From Gamsiella multidivaricata (lineage: Eukaryota > Mortierellomycota > Mortierellomycetes > Mortierellales > Mortierellaceae), in the NCBI RefSeq assembly GCF_025024155.1, contig NW_026251717.1, positions 124,001-188,000 on the forward strand: DNA of 64,000 nt. The letters are read 5' to 3'. The position numbers and the translations under genes were made by a program. Below, piece by piece: positions 11,894-22,779 of this stretch. Each line of letters begins with the position of its first letter. The first letter of the stretch is position 1. The notes under the pieces are model-generated. The model was not told where the DNA came from, ran no database searches, and saw only the letters and a list, made by a program, of their open reading frames with translations.

Positions 11894-13920
11894 ATGAACC
11901 GAAAGCATCAGCAACTGAATAAACCCCAACAGCTCGGCCAAGGGGCTGTATTGCCCTGCAGCAGGGTCCTGGCGATTCAAGAGTTACAGGACCTTATCCG
12001 AGCCCTCCTTCCCTTTCGGGACCTGAAGACATGCACACTTGTCTGCCGCTACTGGAACAGGTACTGCAGGCACCTCCAGTTCCCTGTGTCCCTTGGATAC
12101 CCTGGCGGACTAACACCGCATCCTCCCTTCTCCCCCTCCTCGGGGTCTCACATAGACTGTTTGAGCCATACCTATGGACACGACTGGACTTGCACCAACT
12201 CGACCGTGGCAAGCGAACGATCCTGCGTCGCCACGGCACCTACATCGATGCACTCTACTTTGTCCACGCTTGCAAAACCAATTTCAAATTCATCCGTACC
12301 CATTGTCCCTCTCTCACGACCCTCTCTCTAGTTTTCGACAGCGACTCCACCTGGATCAGCTACTCATACCTCGAAAAGTTCTTCAAAAGGATGTCCCAGC
12401 TTACCACTCTCCAGATCCTCTTCGATGCCTCGACATTCAGCCCCGGCATGTTCTGGAGCCTCTCACAGCTGCGAAACCTCAAGTCGTTGATGATGGATGT
12501 GTATTACACAAAATATGAGAGCTCGAAACATTATCCTCCGGAAGCCTACCTGGCAATACTGGATTGCTGCACCCATGTCCGAGAACTGATCGCGGGAGGG
12601 ATGTTTCTAGAACCGACCGAAGTGGCAGGGCTCTATGTCAAGAGCTCGGTTATGCAGCGGATGAGCAAGGTGTTAAGGCCTCTGCGAGAGAACGCACCGG
12701 CAACTGCCCTGGAGGCCATGGCGGCCGTGGAGCGGTCGAGTTCGCATGAGCGGTCAAGATCGACAGGGTCAAGGCTTTCGATTTTGAAGCGCAGCTCTGT
12801 AAGGATGGCGACATTTCATTCGAAAAGCCATAGCGACTCCATGAAAGCGGCTGCAGTCTCTCCAGTGGAGGTGCCTTCGCGATCGGTGACGTATCAGATC
12901 CGGAGACTGGAATTGAAGTCATCCAGGATGGATATCGATGTGTTCTGTACGCTGACAAGTCGTTGTACGCTTTTGGAAGAACTTGTCCTGGACGGCCTTT
13001 GGATCAGGATCACAGATGACACATGGAGAACACTTGCTGTGAAGTGCCCACGGCTACGAACCCTAAAAGTATGTGGCAGTGGGGATCAGTACCTTCCCAG
13101 CACACAGACCCTGATCACTATTTTTCCTCGGCTCGAGACCTTAAGCTTGATGACAATCGAGTTCCGCACCGACCCGGATTTGTCGAATTTAGGGACAACA
13201 CTGCAGACGATCAAGCAGGCCCAAGGCGATACGCATCCGCTCAAGAGCATTCATCTCTCAGGATCGATTTTGAAGCCGCTCAAGGTGCTCCTGGACATTG
13301 TCACGCAGAGCTCGACGGTCGAGTCCTTATCTGTGGGGTTCACATTGACTGCGATGCGGGACATAGCCCAGGAGCCAGGGATGCCCTATGAGCTCAAGAA
13401 ACGATGGCTGTGTCAAGAGAGTCTGATGCACCTCGATTTGACGTCGATCGCGTTCCAGGACAAAAAGATCTTCAGTAAGGTGTTTGGACATATTCAACGA
13501 CTGCCGCGACTACGATCTCTCCGGATCTCTGTGAGCCATATCCGTGAGGCCTGGTTCTTTACGACGCGTAGTCGTAGCCGGGGCGAGCCTCGAAATGGAA
13601 GGTCTTCGAATCGAGAAGGAGCTTCACCATTGACGTATTCGATATCCTCGTCCTCGACGCCTGATCTAAGAGGATTGTCGTCGAATGGGTCTAGGTCTAG
13701 ACGGACAGGGTTCTTTTGCTTTTCGGCGTTGGAGGTATTACGGATCGGGGTGCCGTACTTTGTGAACAATAACTCGTTCGAGACGCCGATCGTGTTTGAT
13801 GAGGTCGTGTATATGATCAACGCGTCGCCTCGACTGAAGCAGGTTGAGCTGAAACATTTGTCCGAGTCTGGGATGATCAAGCGACTGTCCGGAGCGTATC
13901 CGCGAATGGAGTTTTCGTAG
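11894..13920 (+). CDS. F-box/leucine-rich-repeat protein
   Basis: Two exons (11894-12060 and 12156-13920) give 643 residues. The 95-base intron (AACAG/GTACTG to CACATAG/ACTG) joins CRYWN to RLFEPYLW, restoring a continuous F-box-like region (about residues 24-70, with LQDLIRALLPFRDLKTCTLV). Leucine-rich repeats follow, for example HCPSLTTLSLVF, RCTLLEELVLDGLW and KCPRLRTLKVCG, with a Ser/Arg-rich stretch near 230-290. F-box proteins bring substrates to SCF ubiquitin ligases through Skp1; the substrate here is unknown. The ATG at 11894 precedes the F-box. A frame that appears to start at 12031 is an artefact of reading through the intron. A degenerate tandem copy lies directly upstream. Confidence 0.8.
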
Positions 13921-14300
13921 GAAGGCACCCGTTTGCTATTCTATAAACGGACTGGGCCAACACTATTGTCCAGTGGGATTTAAGGTTGCATGCAGCAGTC
14001 CCTTCTGTGGTGTTTTGTCCAGCTGTTTGGATCGCTATTTGCAACATACCACATGTCACGATGCCGTTGCTTGCTATCATCTGTAGTACGAGAAACTGCT
14101 TTTTTTTTTTTTTTTTTTTTTTTTACTTAGGGCTATGTACGATATATCGGGTTATTATATACAATTGTGGAAGGACGAATGCAGGGCAGGGAAGTCTTTT
14201 TTTTTTTTCTTCTTCCTGTGACTCCTTCTCCTGCTCCTGCTTCTGCTCTTCCCTCTAGTGCTCGCATGACGAGATATGGCGAACGGGTGCACTCGGTCCT

Positions 14301-15082
14301 CTAGAATAACCTCCCCTGGTCGACCATGCCGATCTTTGGGTAACGTCTGGGTGCTGGGCGGATGGTGAAAGATTCACTGGTGTGTCCGTTATAATCGTAG
14401 ATGTGAAACTTGCCCCTTGAGAGCTGCAGATCCAGGGTCGTGGGGATGGTCCATTGAAAGGAGTCGGCTCCGGAAGGGACCTGGCCAAAGGCGGAGATTT
14501 TGGTGGCGCGATTGTCACAGTAGCGCTCCTCGTCTGGCAGGGAGCCCCTGCAGGCACGGGTGGTGTATTCGAGGTAGAGCATGGTGTTATTGCTGTCGTT
14601 CTTGGACAGGGACCGGCCTAGACAAGGGTGGGCATGAGCATGTTAGCAAGGGCGGAGATGCAAAACGAAGGCGATGCCTGATACGGTGGGTCGCCCCCCC
14701 CCCCCCCCTTGGGTGCAGAAGATGCATGCATGCGAACATTTCTCGAGGAAGGGAAAAAAGGGGGATGAGATGTGTGTGTGTGTATGTATGTGGTGGCGGT
14801 GGTCAATCGCTTGATCTGTCGAGGGGCAAGAGAGAGCGAGAGAGAGAGAAGGCACTTACGGAAACGGATGTTGACGGTCTCCCCGAGGTTCCAGGTCGTG
14901 TACCTTGAAGGGGAGGTGATGAATTCCGTGGAGGGGGCTGCGGAGGCCTGGTTGAGGGAGGAGGAGGAGAGGACGGTGAGGGAGAGGAGGATCATGGAGG
15001 AGAACGTGCGCCTCCACGAGACGGAGGAGTGTCTGCGGCAGTGCGATGCACCAGCAGCAGCAGCAGTAGTGGTAGTAGTCAT
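14301..15082 (-). CDS. Secreted Kre9/Knh1-like domain protein
   Basis: Two exons (15082-14860 and 14617-14301) separated by a 242-base GTAAGT...CTAG intron give 179 residues. The N-terminus has a threonine and alanine-rich stretch, a hydrophobic segment (MILLSLTVLSSSSLNQASA) and a likely signal-peptidase site before APST, so the product is probably secreted. The mature part begins FITSPSRYTTWNLGETVNIR, the usual opening of the yeast cell-wall-synthesis Kre9/Knh1-like N-terminal domain. It ends with a beta-rich half (FQWTIPTTLDLQ, GKFHIYDYNGH). Such domains occur in wall-associated and Ser-Thr-rich GPI proteins, but no GPI signal is visible here. A role at the cell wall is inferred. The ATG is chosen because it directly precedes the signal peptide; an upstream frame extension lacks support. 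Confidence 0.75.
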
Positions 15083-15267
15083 ATTGTAAGACAAAGGGGG
15101 GTCTGATTGGTGGCAACGACTCTGACTATTGTGGACAGGAATGTGGACGGAGCGAGTGGGGAAGAAAGGAGAAGACAGAGAGGGGAGAGAGAGAAAGAAA
15201 AGAAAGAGAGTGAGAGGGAGTGGTAATCGATTCGCGAGCAAAAGGGGGCACACATGCTGGAACCGCC

Positions 15268-15276
15268 TTTTTTATA
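15268..15276 (-). promoter_or_regulatory. TATA box of the Kre9-like gene
   Basis: TATAAAAAA on the minus strand lies about 190 bases upstream of the start codon at 15082. It is followed by a C/T-rich leader (15240-15130), a layout seen before several genes in this window. Confidence 0.5.
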
Positions 15277-15299
15277 TGTATGCTTCCTTATTTTGCGGT

Positions 15300-16876
15300 T
15301 TGACACAATGCACAGGTAACAAACAACCGGCGGTATGCACCACTCTTATCCCCCCTAAAATAGTCTGGTGCAAGAGAGAGAGACATGCATCTCCCCGTCC
15401 GTCGTCATCGTTTTCCCTTCCCAAGTCCGCTGCATCGCTTTTTTTTGTGTTTGTTTCTGGCTAGTATTCAAACCCAAAAATGCTTGGGCCCACCCGCCTG
15501 CTCCAGCACACCACACAGTCCACTGCCCACTCATACGGTGGTCATGCATCAAGAGGAGACCCTCTTCAATCGTCATCATGATCGCCGGTCACCCACCTCC
15601 TCTTTCCTTATCCACATCTCTCTCTCTCCCGGCAAAACCCCCAAGAGGAAATCTTCCTTCTCCCAATCAATTGCGGACCCACAGTGAGCGAGAGATTGAG
15701 AGAGAGAGAGAGAGGGCTCCATGTTCCAGCTCAGCAAGTGTGCAGCTAATTTCACGCAGTGTCCATGGAAGTCCTAGCCTGAACCTTCTGTTTCGACTGC
15801 CACACCCCAATAGACTATGTGAGAGCACATGGCGCAACTCCGGGTCCACGTCCATCGCCCTCCTCCCCCGATTCAGTGCCGCCCTCTGCCTCTCTCTCGT
15901 TGTTAACACTAAAACATAAAATATAAAATATACAGCAGAATAATTATTTCCCACCGCTCTCATTCATCTCACTTCGCCTCGCTCGGCTGTTTCCCTGTCG
16001 ATTCGGTGTTATATTTTTTTTTAAATTGCATTTGTGTCCGTACAGCGGGGCGTGTACACCTCTTCCTCACGCTCGCATGCTTGCTCCCTGCTCTCATCTC
16101 CTATCGATTTTCCGTAGTTTCCATGCCGTCCAAAACTGGGTTATACCATGGCGGCCGTTCTGGGTGTGTGACAGTTATGGACCCCATTGGAGTTTTGGGT
16201 TTGGATAAAAATAGTCAATTGGGTAGATGTAGACTACTCATCAACCGCGGAGCCTTAGCTCCGAGGCGGAATGTTTGGAGAACCCCCCCTCTCCTGCGCC
16301 GACATAATTTCGTGGCACAACGAAATAAGGTTAAGAGATGAACGGATGACACAGCCATGTTGATGCATCGCCTCGGATTCGCGAATGGCGAGGTATCCCT
16401 CCTCCAGGCGCCACCAAGATAAGGAAAAGCTTTTTTAGCGCCGGAATGTCTTTGCACTTCGACCTGCATTCCTGGGTGGCCGATCGCGTCTAGACTAACC
16501 TGACACCAACAGGAATGGGCATCCTGTCATTGCATTATACCGCGCGCAGGGATCAGGATAAATCGACCGTCTAAAAGACGGTCTCCTGCCCTGACGTTCT
16601 TGTTTATTTTTTCTCATTCGATGAAGAAGGGCAGTGCATCACTGGTTTACATCGAAAAAAAATAGAAGGTGCGCTTTTTAATTAGGTTTCGACCTCGGAC
16701 AGCTGTTCTTGAGCCATCTACTCTCGTTACTCTGCTGGAAAGGAATTCCTCAATCGGTCTGTACCACTGTTAACGTGACAAGTTTCGATGGAGCGCGGGA
16801 AGGGTTTGCCCCTTTCAACATACATCCGCGCAAAGACCCTGTTACACAATATTCTAAGCAGGCACTGCGTGTCAGC

Positions 16877-16913
<37 letters not shown>

Positions 16914-17130
16914 GGGAAGCCAAGAAACAGAACTAGTCCAATGGAGGAAAGCGGCTTTCGCACAAATTGCGTCACTGCGACGAATGGGCCAGGGCCTGCA
17001 AATTTGCTAGTTAAACCTTACGGTTAAAGGGTACGGCCACGTCCTTCACATCGAATGTTCCACGCATCCAAGCTTTATCTGTCCTGTCGCGCTCATCCCT
17101 CTTGAGAAGATTTTATGAAGAAGTCGCCTA
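15300..17130. other. Gene-poor stretch
   Basis: No convincing gene is seen. Positions 15360-15900 form a plus-strand frame of Ser, Pro and Arg-Glu strings driven by CT and GA microrepeats (15690-15715), which I do not regard as coding. A run of 33 A lies at 16878-16910. The rest is unremarkable. Confidence 0.5.
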
Positions 17131-17135
17131 AGACA

Positions 17136-18160
17136 TCATAAGAAAAGCTGAAAATAAGCCTCGGTTCTGTCCATGTGCGTCTTTATTTGTCGTCCATTTT
17201 GTTTGATTACCTGTGCAGAAATGAGAGGTCCCAAGCCAAGCAACAGTCCAGACTCGTATGGGCTCGACACCAGCCTGAACTTCCCCAGATTTTTCAGCTT
17301 GTAAAATGCCTCAGAGCGAAGACTGATGCTGTAGACATCTATCTCCATGCCTTGTCCATGGATCAGAATCACAGGCGTAGGGAACCCATCTTGAAAGAGA
17401 CCGTCGGCGACCTTCTTGCCCATTATGACCAGCTTCTTGTAGTCTTTTCTCATATCCTCTGACGATGCGACAACCGGTTTAAATTCATCAGGAATATAGG
17501 AATGCTCGCCGAACGATACCTGGTAATCAGGGAACTCCAGAACGGAGTCAAGGTTCGCCCTGCTGGCAACATTTGTGATTAGAACATGATCACATACTTA
17601 CCATCGAAACATAGAGCCCGCAAACATGCCGAATGCCGCTGCAAGAATGGGCTTCAAGAGGGCGTTTATTAATGTATCCTCGCTACTGCCTCCCCCTGGC
17701 TGATACTAGTTTGTGTGGGCCCACAGGCTAACCTCGCTGAAAAAAATTGGACACAGCACGGTACACCATTGAGCTCCCAATCATCTGCTCCCCTTTAAAC
17801 CAATCCTGAGTGGCCTCAAAGCCGCACGCATGTCCCTGGCTGTGCGCACAATTGCGCCACGAACTTCTGCTCTGAAGGGGAAGCGCATGGGGCCTTTGCA
17901 TCCGGAGAAACGTCGTTAATGACATCACTTAAAATATCATCAGGCAGCACAGACACCAACAAGGCCTTGGTAACCGCAAAGTTGACCAAACTGTAACTAA
18001 ACAAGCAACTAAAAGATGAAAGGTTGAACTTGAAAAGATTGCAATAAAGCACCATTAAACCAAACATACAGCCGCTCGTGCTCCGTTGTTGCTTGTGCTT
18101 TACTGGCATGGGTTCCCGGCCCTACGAACTAATCGATGTCTTTTGGACATGGGATCTCAC
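17136..18160 (-). pseudogene. Orphan family gene, 3' part, probably degraded
   Basis: The last exon-like block (17559-17136) encodes a continuous stretch with EDMRKDYKKLVIMGKKVADG and LGLGPLISAQ. It joins in phase, across a short GTAAGT...CAG intron, to a Gly-rich hydrophobic segment ending FGMFAGSMFRW (about 17695-17602). Upstream blocks (17728-18109) are open in different frames and cannot be joined cleanly; an A run near 17741 coincides with one break. No known domain is recognised, although the mix of segments looks like a multi-exon protein of a lineage-specific family. It may be a live gene with an unrecognised exon structure. Confidence 0.4.
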
Positions 18161-18299
18161 CAGTGATATTCTCATCACTTGTATCCTCTAACTGGATCAA
18201 AGTTTGGATTATTAAAGTGCGCATTAGCCTTCCTTCTACAAATCAATGTTCATCGTTTGTCAATATGACCTCTAGTCCAAAGACTTTTGGGTTTCAACG

Positions 18300-19000
18300 T
18301 TTTCTACATATAGTCGCGACTAGATGTCCCGCACTATAACCAAGCGGTCTGGCCTAGAGAGACGCAGAAACAAATTGGAGAGAGAGGCGAGATTAGTCGT
18401 GATGTCTTTCAAGAGAGAGAGATTACAGGGTCGCTAAGGATCATCATCGACCACTTACTTTCTGGACAAAGTACGATTGGAATGACTCATGCAAAGAAGA
18501 TAGTTCGGTCTCTGGAGGCCAGTTCCCCAGGCCCACGCCGATCGCGACCTTGTTGCTGTCTTCTCTTTTGGCGGCAGTAGATCCCGCCGGCCGATTTGAT
18601 AAGACGGTTGGCAATCCACTTGTACTCCTCGCCTCGCGCCCTTCTTGCATCCCATTTGTGTTTCTTGAGGACCATGTGGCTGTTGTAAAAGGAACCGGAG
18701 TGTGCCTCCAGGTCCTTGAGCTTGCCAACGTAGACTCTGCTGCTTGCTCCAGAGCCGGCTCACGGAGAAGGAGTCATCTTTGCATTACATATCCTCAACG
18801 GTCGCGAGTGCTTGTGTGAAAGGTCTTAAGAAGTGTAGGAGGCCTACAAACTGCTCTGTTGTCGATGCACGAAAACTCCTAAAGAGGTACGGAAGTCCTC
18901 GCTGGTCACATTCTTGCTAAATACTTGACTATGATCTCCGCATCTGTCAAAAAAAAAAAAAAAAAAAAAGAAAAAAGAAATGAAAAGGAAAAAGAAGCCA
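18300..19000 (-). pseudogene. TnpB/Fanzor-like (RuvC-type) protein relic
   Basis: Minus-strand pieces in order are: FSKNVTSEDFRTSLGVF (about 18925-18870), a KHKWDARRARGEEYKWIANR segment (about 18665-18590), and NKVAIGVGLGNWPPETELSS followed by HESFQSYFVQK (about 18550-18470). The last piece ends at a good GTAAGT donor and is followed after a CTCTAG acceptor near 18356 by ARPLGY, then decay. The order and phrasing resemble the fungal TnpB-like proteins (Fanzor group), in which this block precedes a TSxxC zinc-ribbon motif, but the zinc ribbon itself is missing or destroyed. A frame change near 18555 and a 21-base A run at 18949-18969 interrupt it. The assignment rests on remembered family resemblance and needs a profile search. 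Confidence 0.4.
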
Positions 19001-19301
19001 TCATCAGAACACGTCGCAAGCGTCGTCAAACACAACATTGGACATACTGTCCTTCAAGTACCTGATACTTCTAATGATATGATAGTCTCGTGGCTGATAA
19101 TCATCCCAAGTGATGCGATGTGGCAACTGTAGTCGTTTTTAGATGCACCCTGGAGACACAAAGATTCTGCAACGCACTAGGAACGTCGCACACCAAGATC
19201 TTCCTTGATATCTTTACTAGATGGTCCCTGTAGGCGATGTGCAAGAGGGTTCTCGAAGCGATGCACTGGGTCTGCAGCTCGGAAAGAATAAATTGTAACA
19301 G

Positions 19302-19593
19302 GCGTAACTTTGGGCGATCTTTATTGCTGTTCATGGAGTGATTGTATATGCTTATCTCCTTGTTCCTAAGTGCTATGCAGTCTGGTTTACTGCGACAACT
19401 CGCGAATGAATGAAAAACAAATTCAGGGACAGAGCGTCTGCCTGAAAGAGGACACCGGATTGGCGGCCTTAGGCCATGGTTCCATCAACTAAGTGTCTGT
19501 TGAAGCGACACACCGGGCACGTCGACCCCCAAGCTGCATGACAGGCCCTATGAAATCGATGCCCACAAGCAAGCTGTACGTAACCGCACATGG
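19302..19593 (-). repeat. Left arm of a 292-base perfect inverted repeat
   Basis: Partner of 32107-32398. It contains the last 40 codons, the stop and about 165 bases of 3' flank of RING copy A. Just inside the coding side the match breaks (GAAAGCC against GAAGGCC) and the paralogs then diverge strongly. Confidence 0.85.
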
Positions 19594-20557
19594 CTTTCAG
19601 ACAGATGGTGCAGTCGTCAGGCTCATTCAGGCTTACTGATTCGATAACTACTCGTCGCCAAATTGCCTGGGTACCATCATGGTAGAGCTCGTAGCCTGCC
19701 TCAGGCTTGACGATCTTCCAACTTGAGGTATACTGCTCCCCTGTGGCGTCCTTGATGGCATGGATCCTGTACTTGCAATTCACAAACCCAACGGCGACAG
19801 GGATAACTTTTTCATCCTGTGTCTTGCAGAGCGAGCAGTAGAAGGTCGTTTGAGATATTTCGAGAAGCCCATATCCCTGTGGACAGATGATCCCGTATCG
19901 CAGATTACATTTACATTCGCACTCAACGTTGGCGCCATCGTACGCCTTTCGTCCACGTGGAGCATCCGAAGATTTTCGTCCACGCGAAACATGAGATGAT
20001 AGCCTGAAGTTACAGAGACCCGGTGTATCCCATTCACCCGAATGCAAGATTCCCGGAAAAGAAAGTTCGCCGCCACCACCCATAAACGGAGCGGCAGTTA
20101 GGGTCGATCCAGATCGGAACTTGTAATCCCTCAGGGTCTTATTATTCTCCAGCTGTCTGCCTCTCACGCCGATGAAGAGCGTCAGCTCGTCCAGGTGTGT
20201 CCCTCCCTTGGCATAGATCTTCTTTTTGACTTGGCGAATAGTGTCATCGGGGTTACAGTTGATGTCGGTGACCTCGCCAGAAAATGTCCTGGCATGAATC
20301 ATCCATTCGCCCTCCTTCAGATTTTGATAGGTCAAACAACTTCCAAAGATGCTGTAATCGGAAAGGGATTTTTGGAGATCCGTGATAGGAATGCCATTGA
20401 CGAAGAGGACATGATCCTGCTCACCGCAACTATTCTCCTTTAGCATGAGAGCGATACGCGTTAGGAGGAAGTGAACGGGCTCCTGGGGCTGAAAGGGTAC
20501 GGCTAAAGACTTGCCAGGTTCGGCAGCGATGAGGACGGTGACGGTTGGGGGAGGCAT
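19469..20557 (-). CDS. Tandem ubiquitin-like / Cys-rich / RING-H2 protein (copy A)
   Basis: A single exon of 362 residues. Residues 4-78 and 84-163 look like two ubiquitin-like folds; the second has DTIRQVKKKIYAKGG, LENNKTLRDYKF, STL and then a GGGG run, echoing the end of ubiquitin. Residues 208-275 form a conserved Cys-rich domain (CECKC, ICPQGYG, YCSLC, GFVNCKYR). Residues 316-350 are a RING-H2 finger (CTIC, CGHRFHRAC, CPVC). The likely role is E3 ubiquitin ligase; this is inferred from the RING. The ATG at 20557 starts the first ubiquitin-like strand, and the frame upstream of it has no ATG. Two more intact copies and one or two relics lie in this window. The last 40 codons and the 3' flank are identical to those of copy C. 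Confidence 0.75.
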   Translation of the reverse strand: MPPPTVTVLIAAEPGKSLAVPFQPQEPVHFLLTRIALMLKENSCGEQDHVLFVNGIPITDLQKSLSDYSIFGSCLTYQNLKEGEWMIHARTFSGEVTDINCNPDDTIRQVKKKIYAKGGTHLDELTLFIGVRGRQLENNKTLRDYKFRSGSTLTAAPFMGGGGELSFPGILHSGEWDTPGLCNFRLSSHVSRGRKSSDAPRGRKAYDGANVECECKCNLRYGIICPQGYGLLEISQTTFYCSLCKTQDEKVIPVAVGFVNCKYRIHAIKDATGEQYTSSWKIVKPEAGYELYHDGTQAIWRRVVIESVSLNEPDDCTICLKAMCGYVQLACGHRFHRACHAAWGSTCPVCRFNRHLVDGTMA

Positions 20558-21267
20558 TGAGAAGGAAGTGGCGGTGAAGGCCAAAGGAGGAAAAGACAAA
20601 AAAGTCTTTTTTTTCTTTTTTCTTTTTTGCCGTACTTTGAATAGTAGACGCGGAAAATAAAGACCGCGATCAAGGACAGCGGTAGACGAAAAAAAAAAAA
20701 AAAAAAAAAAAAAGCAAGCCTTGAGAGTTATCTGGATGCGATACGGCTTCGCGGTTTAGCAATGCATTTCGTTAATCACCAGGTCTTGGTGAAGAACAAG
20801 AACGCGACCAGGTACATTCGCGTTTTAATCCATGAAAGGACAGCAGATAATTCAATGAATATATCCTATTGCTTTCACCAAAGAATTCATGTCCTGCACT
20901 TCGCTTCACGTCCATCATTCGAGCCACATTAAACGCAACACCAGAAAAAATACGAGGAAGGAAGACACATTCTGGATCGTGATATCGATGTACTGTATTA
21001 CTGACGACGAAAGCAGGTCCAAAGTATCTTTTCTCTGAGGTTCAATCTAATGCGGAACGCACAGAGACAAAACTTCTAGCGAGAGCGATGCCATGAAAAG
21101 GCTCAAAACGAGGAACTTCAAGCGATATTTATTGCAAGCGCATGGCCAACGACCATACTCCTACTGACATCTTAATGCACGCGACGTCTACTTGAATTGA
21201 TTTTCCGGCAAAAGACTGGAAACCGTAGTGACGGAGAGTAATGACACGGCCTCAAGCCGTAGTGCCA
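20558..21267. other. Intergenic between RING copies A and B
   Basis: Holds the upstream region of copy A, with T and A runs at 20608-20628 and 20689-20713 (25 A), and the downstream flank of copy B. No additional gene or clear TATA box is seen. Confidence 0.5.
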
Positions 21268-22305
21268 TCAACCAAGGGTCTGTTTGAAGGGGCACACCGG
21301 ACACGTCGATCCCCAAGCAACAAAACAAGTTTCGTGAAATTGATGTCCGCATGCCAGTTGCTTCCCATTGTTCATGAACTTCAAACAGACGATACAATCC
21401 CCAAGCTCATCTAGGCTTACTGTCTCAATAACAACTCTTCGCCAATGTGTCTGGTTGCCGTCTTTAAGAAGTTCGTAGCTTGCCTCAGGCTTGACGATTT
21501 TCCAGTCCGAGGTACACTGTTCCTCTGTGGCGTCCCTGATCCCATGGAGCCTGTACTTGCAATTCACGAACCCAACAGTGAAGGGCAGAACATCTTCGTT
21601 CATCCGATTGCAGTTTCTGCACTGCAAGGTCGTATGAGTTATCTCGATAAATCCATATCCCCGAGGGCAGATAACTCTGTGGCCTGGGGTACACTCGCAA
21701 TCGCACTCGATGTTGGCCCCATTGCAAGCCCGCCGTCCAGCGATTTCGTTATAAGTAAACATGAAGTTGAAAGTGTCCGTGTCCAACGCATCCGGAATCA
21801 GGATTTCAGGGAAGGGAACGGTACCGCCCCCACTATGATACGGGGCGATGCTAAGGGCCGATCCAGATTGGATCTTGTGATCGCCTAGGATTTTATCATC
21901 CCCTAGCTCTCTGTCTCCAAGGAAAATCTTCTGGATATCAGGATGAATCCATAACCTGGCATAGACCTTCATTTTGACTTGACGAATGGTGTCGTTGGGG
22001 TTATAATTGACGTCGATGGAATGACCATGAGATGTTGCGACATGAATCGCCCATTCCCCTTCTTTCAAGCTATGGTAGACCAGACAACTGCCAAAGATGT
22101 TATAATCAGAAAGAGGTTTTTGGAGATCCGTGATAGGAATCCCATTGACGAAGAGGGCATGATCCTGGTCGCTGTAACTATCCTCCTTTAGCCTATGAGC
22201 GATACGTCCTAGGATGAGGCAGACTGATTCTTGTGGACAAAAAGCCACTGAGAGGAGCCTGCCGGGCTCGGCAGCGATAAGCACCTTGAGAGTAGAAAGA
22301 GACAT
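21268..22305 (-). CDS. Tandem ubiquitin-like / Cys-rich / RING-H2 protein (copy B)
   Basis: A single exon of 345 residues, collinear with copies A and C. Two ubiquitin-like regions come first (the first with ALFVNGIPITDLQKPLSDY, the second with DTIRQVKMKVYA and a Gly-Gly-Gly end). The Cys-rich domain follows (CDCEC, ICPRGYG, CRNC, GFVNCKYR), then a RING-H2 finger (CIVC, CGHQFHETC, CPVC). The ATG at 22305 matches the start used by copy A relative to the conserved LIAAEPG motif. The C-terminus after the RING (PFKQTLG) differs from the RFNRHLVDGT end of A and C, so this copy did not share their recent 3' exchange. The function is presumed to be an E3 ligase. Confidence 0.75.
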   Translation of the reverse strand: MSLSTLKVLIAAEPGRLLSVAFCPQESVCLILGRIAHRLKEDSYSDQDHALFVNGIPITDLQKPLSDYNIFGSCLVYHSLKEGEWAIHVATSHGHSIDVNYNPNDTIRQVKMKVYARLWIHPDIQKIFLGDRELGDDKILGDHKIQSGSALSIAPYHSGGGTVPFPEILIPDALDTDTFNFMFTYNEIAGRRACNGANIECDCECTPGHRVICPRGYGFIEITHTTLQCRNCNRMNEDVLPFTVGFVNCKYRLHGIRDATEEQCTSDWKIVKPEASYELLKDGNQTHWRRVVIETVSLDELGDCIVCLKFMNNGKQLACGHQFHETCFVAWGSTCPVCPFKQTLG

Positions 22306-22779
22306 TGGGGAGGAATTGGTGGTGAGGCGAAACAATGAAATGGTAGAAAGGAATAATTTCAATGCTATGCATAGCGGTCATGAACAAAAGAGACAACAGA
22401 CAAAACGAAAGCGACAACAAGAGACAGCAAAGAAGCAAGGCTTGATAGCTTCCTTGATGCGATGCGGCGTCCTGGGTCATAGAGGCGCTCCACTCGACAC
22501 CGGTGCTCCATGAACCACAGGAAAATGCCCAGAAGCTTTCCACGTAGCCGCGATCCTGCCTTACCAAAGACAATTAAGAAGACGCCATATTCTATGCCAG
22601 CAATAATGTTTTCTCTACTAGGGATCATTCACCGTAAAAAATAAGGCTGCAAATTATCGTCAATAATTATCGGAGTGGTTCGAAAACAATTGCTCCAACT
22701 GCACGTCGACATAGAAGTGTTAACATTGAGGAGCGTAAAAAATCACACACTGACAAGTCATGGCAAGAAGGTCGTGTCC

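Noticed and set aside
12031..12155. Apparent earlier start of the F-box frame (residues before RLFEPYLW)
   Set aside because: It is intron sequence; splicing 12060 to 12156 restores the F-box region in phase.
14618..14859. Continuation of the Kre9-like frame (SLSLSLAPRQ...)
   Set aside because: It is read-through of the intron after the GTAAGT donor.
15368..15919. 183-residue plus-strand frame
   Set aside because: Composition is dictated by CT and GA microrepeats; no start context or domain.
19240..19320. Hairpin or terminator around the inverted repeat arm
   Set aside because: The matching arm is 12.5 kb away; the similarity is duplicated gene sequence and not a local stem-loop.
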